From: Streptomyces tailanensis
Lineage (GTDB): Bacteria; Actinomycetota; Actinomycetes; Streptomycetales; Streptomycetaceae
DNA length: 42,864 bases
Direction: 5' to 3'
Assembly: GCF_008386495.1 (NCBI RefSeq)
Contig: NZ_VTHJ01000034.1
Coordinates: forward strand, 26,710 to 69,573
Under the pieces are notes generated by a model, which was given only the letters and a program-made list of their open reading frames with translations, was not told the DNA's origin and did no database searches. The position numbers and the translations under genes are program-made. Shown in pieces: positions 42,740 through 42,864 of the stretch. Position 1 is the first letter of the stretch. Each line of letters starts with the position of its first letter.

Positions 42740-42864
42740 GGGGGGATTCGCCCCCGCCGCCCCTACCGTTCCCATCCCTCAGGGGCTGCCGCCCCTTCGA
42801 CCCCGCTCAGCCTGAGAGCTCGGTCCAGTCGGTTCGTTGGCGGGTGCGGGTGGGTGGGGGCTTG
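42740..42864 (+). repeat. Copy of dispersed intergenic repeat, cut by window end
   Basis: Contains CGCCCCCGCCGCCCCTACC, CAGGGGCTGCCGCCCCTTCG and CAGCCTGAGAGCTCGG, matching 30611-30720 in the same order, then the beginning of the GGGTGCGGGTGGGTGGGGGC segment. Confidence 0.7.

Overview
The window is a high-GC (about 70%), Streptomyces-type chromosomal segment. The evidence is the strong third-position GC bias, the many GTG starts, several promoters whose -10 box lies only 6-9 nt from the start codon (leaderless transcripts), a three-gene set that matches AfsQ1/AfsQ2/SigQ, an acyl-CoA carboxylase locus with an epsilon subunit, and dispersed GC-rich intergenic repeats. From memory (not checked) the gene order follows the S. 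coelicolor SCO4885-SCO4927 region. No tRNA, rRNA, CRISPR array, prophage or complete insertion sequence was seen.

Layout. 1-7.3 kb: a nucleoside uptake and pyrimidine salvage cluster (BMP-family binding lipoprotein, ABC ATPase, two permeases, cytidine deaminase, thymidine phosphorylase). 7.4-14.2 kb: accessory genes (Uma2-family nuclease-like protein, STAS protein overlapping an ECF sigma factor, a deletion scar with remnants of a TetR gene and a monooxygenase gene, an intact FAD monooxygenase/TetR pair with twin operators, an MFS/LysR pair). 14.3-16.9 kb: alpha/beta hydrolase divergent from adenosine deaminase, then a small secreted protein. 16.9-22.7 kb: PspC and VanZ proteins, the afsQ1-afsQ2-lipoprotein operon, sigQ and a uridine-kinase-like P-loop protein. 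22.8-31.8 kb: deoC with two aldehyde dehydrogenases, two membrane PH-like proteins, a PGM2-type phosphomutase and purine nucleoside phosphorylase. 31.9-36.0 kb: RelE-like ORF, gamma-glutamylcyclotransferase-like protein, flavin disulfide reductase-family quinone dehydrogenase, DeoR-family and TetR-family regulators. 36.2-42.7 kb: biotin-dependent acyl-CoA carboxylase (alpha, beta, epsilon), Maf, a 42-aa membrane protein and biotin-protein ligase.

How the genes work together. Nucleosides enter through the BMP/ABC system. Adenosine and cytidine are deaminated (add, cdd), and nucleosides are phosphorolysed (deoA, purine nucleoside phosphorylase). The pentose-1-phosphates are probably isomerised by the PGM2-like mutase, and deoxyribose-5-phosphate is split by DeoC to glyceraldehyde-3-phosphate and acetaldehyde, which the adjacent ALDH pair can oxidise. 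The strongest new signal is a 12-14 bp palindrome, CTACGCGCGTAG. It occurs perfectly in front of the ABC operon, add, deoC and the purine nucleoside phosphorylase gene, and in degenerate form in front of the lipoprotein gene. It therefore marks a dispersed nucleoside-catabolism regulon, and the DeoR-family protein encoded nearby is one candidate regulator. A second notable arrangement is the overlapping pair of a full-length ALDH and a truncated, catalytically dead ALDH downstream of deoC, which looks like a split version of the two-domain ALDH16 architecture.
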